Shown: positions 5,711-6,361 of the stretch, in pieces | Layout of the letters: each line of letters opens with the position of its first letter | Position numbering within the stretch: the stretch's first letter is position 1 | Origin: an uncultured Chloroflexota bacterium | GTDB taxonomy: Bacteria; Chloroflexota; Dehalococcoidia; Lucifugimonadales; CAJWER01 | NCBI GenBank assembly: GCA_913030785.1 | Contig: CAJWER010000175.1 | Coordinates: 1-6,361 of the forward strand | DNA: 6,361 bases | Direction: 5' to 3' | Made by a program: the position numbers and the translations under genes | The notes under the pieces: model-generated | Databases searched by the model: none | Seen by the model: the letters and a program-made list of their open reading frames with translations, nothing else | Told to the model about the DNA's origin: nothing

Positions 5711-6361
5711 ATGAAACTGCTGGGGATAGAGACATCTTGTGACGAGACTGCGATAGCCGTTGTTGAGGATGGCTCGCAGATCCACTCGGACGTGGTGGCG
5801 TCCCAGGCCGAGATTCACGCCGGCTATGGTGGCATCGTGCCCGAAGTTGCGTCACGTGAGCATCTGACGACCTTCGTGCCGGTGGTGCGACAGGCGCTGA
5901 CGGACGCTGGAGTGGAGCTACACGAACTCGATGGTGTCGCCGTCACCCACGGGCCCGGCCTGGCGGGATCTCTGTTGATTGGCGTGAATGCTGCAAAAGG
6001 ACTAGCGCTGGCTGCCGGTCTCCCGCTAATCGGGGTGAATCACCTTGAGGGACACGTCTATGCCTCCTGGTTGGATGGAAATGACCCCGAGGCAAAATAC
6101 GGTTTCCCGTTCATGTGCCTGATCGCGTCTGGAGGCCACACAGATCTGATATTGATGAAGGGACACGGCGACTACACACTGGTCGGTCGCACGCGGGACG
6201 ACGCTGCTGGCGAAGCCTTTGACAAGGCCGCGAGGGTTCTGGGGCTGGGTTTCCCGGGGGGACCAGCCATTCAGAAATCTGCAGAGTCCAGTGTCGGCAG
6301 AGAGCCAAGATTCCCCAGGCCGTTTCCAGATGCCTGGGCGTCAACGCTCTCCGTCTTCCCG
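5711..6361 (+). CDS. tsaD: tRNA N6-adenosine threonylcarbamoyltransferase TsaD, 5' part (right end cut)
   Basis: The first 217 codons of tsaD are present; the gene runs off the right edge (normal length about 335-350). TsaD, with TsaB and TsaE, transfers the threonylcarbamoyl group to A37 of tRNAs reading ANN codons, in the cytoplasm. Nearly every hallmark of the ASKHA-fold enzyme is visible: MKLLGIETSCDET (1-13), HAGYGGIVPEVASREH (36-51), GPGLAGSLLIG (81-91), metal ligands H111 and H115 in NHLEGH, SGGHTDLI (140-147), DDAAGEAFDK (163-172), GFPGGP (180-185) and FPRP (201-204). The start ATG has GAGG 9 nt upstream (5698-5701). It follows the methyltransferase by 39 nt on the same strand and is probably co-transcribed. 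The last dozen residues (DAWASTLSVFP) do not show the expected DFSFSG motif; see findings. Confidence 0.96.
   Translation, partial: MKLLGIETSCDETAIAVVEDGSQIHSDVVASQAEIHAGYGGIVPEVASREHLTTFVPVVRQALTDAGVELHELDGVAVTHGPGLAGSLLIGVNAAKGLALAAGLPLIGVNHLEGHVYASWLDGNDPEAKYGFPFMCLIASGGHTDLILMKGHGDYTLVGRTRDDAAGEAFDKAARVLGLGFPGGPAIQKSAESSVGREPRFPRPFPDAWASTLSVFP

Overview
The window is moderately GC-rich (near 60% by eye) and densely coded bacterial DNA. It holds four complete genes and one gene cut by the right edge, arranged as (+) (-) (+)(+)(+). No rRNA, tRNA, CRISPR array, insertion sequence or integrase is visible. The gene types are a CehA/McbA-type metallohydrolase, an isocitrate lyase/PEP mutase family lyase, a LicC-like nucleotidyltransferase, a short MetE-like methyltransferase and TsaD. 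Together with GTG/TTG starts, this mix would fit an uncultured Chloroflexota lineage (SAR202/Dehalococcoidia-like). That is an inference from gene content only and is not proven here.

Layout. Positions 1-217 are a leader with no supported gene. It contains a 10-bp perfect palindrome and a degenerate purine/pyrimidine repeat. Positions 218-2704 (+) encode an 828-residue CehA/McbA family metallohydrolase with a PHP-like metal centre between beta-rich domains and a His-rich tail. A 45-nt convergent gap with a 9-bp hairpin separates it from 2750-3625 (-), an isocitrate lyase/PEP mutase family C-C lyase whose active-site loop is KKCGH. A divergent control region of about 200 nt (3626-3832) carries candidate promoters for both directions and an inverted repeat. 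To its right is a probable operon: 3833-4606 LicC-like nucleotidyltransferase (TTG start), 4610-5671 short cobalamin-independent-type methionine synthase (GTG start, 3-nt gap), and 5711 to the edge, tsaD (217 codons visible).

How the genes work together. tsaD is a housekeeping tRNA-modification gene. The MetE-like protein keeps all four zinc ligands but lacks the N-terminal half of classical MetE, so its methyl donor may differ. The first two genes look like independent catabolic units: a hydrolase of unknown ester, amide or carbamate-like substrate, and a 2-hydroxy-acid or methylisocitrate-type lyase. I did not find a convincing new defence, mobile or regulatory system. The points most worth a second look are the MetE-core/nucleotidyltransferase pairing, the undefined substrates of the first two enzymes, and the GTGAC/GTCAC inverted repeats upstream of both catabolic genes.
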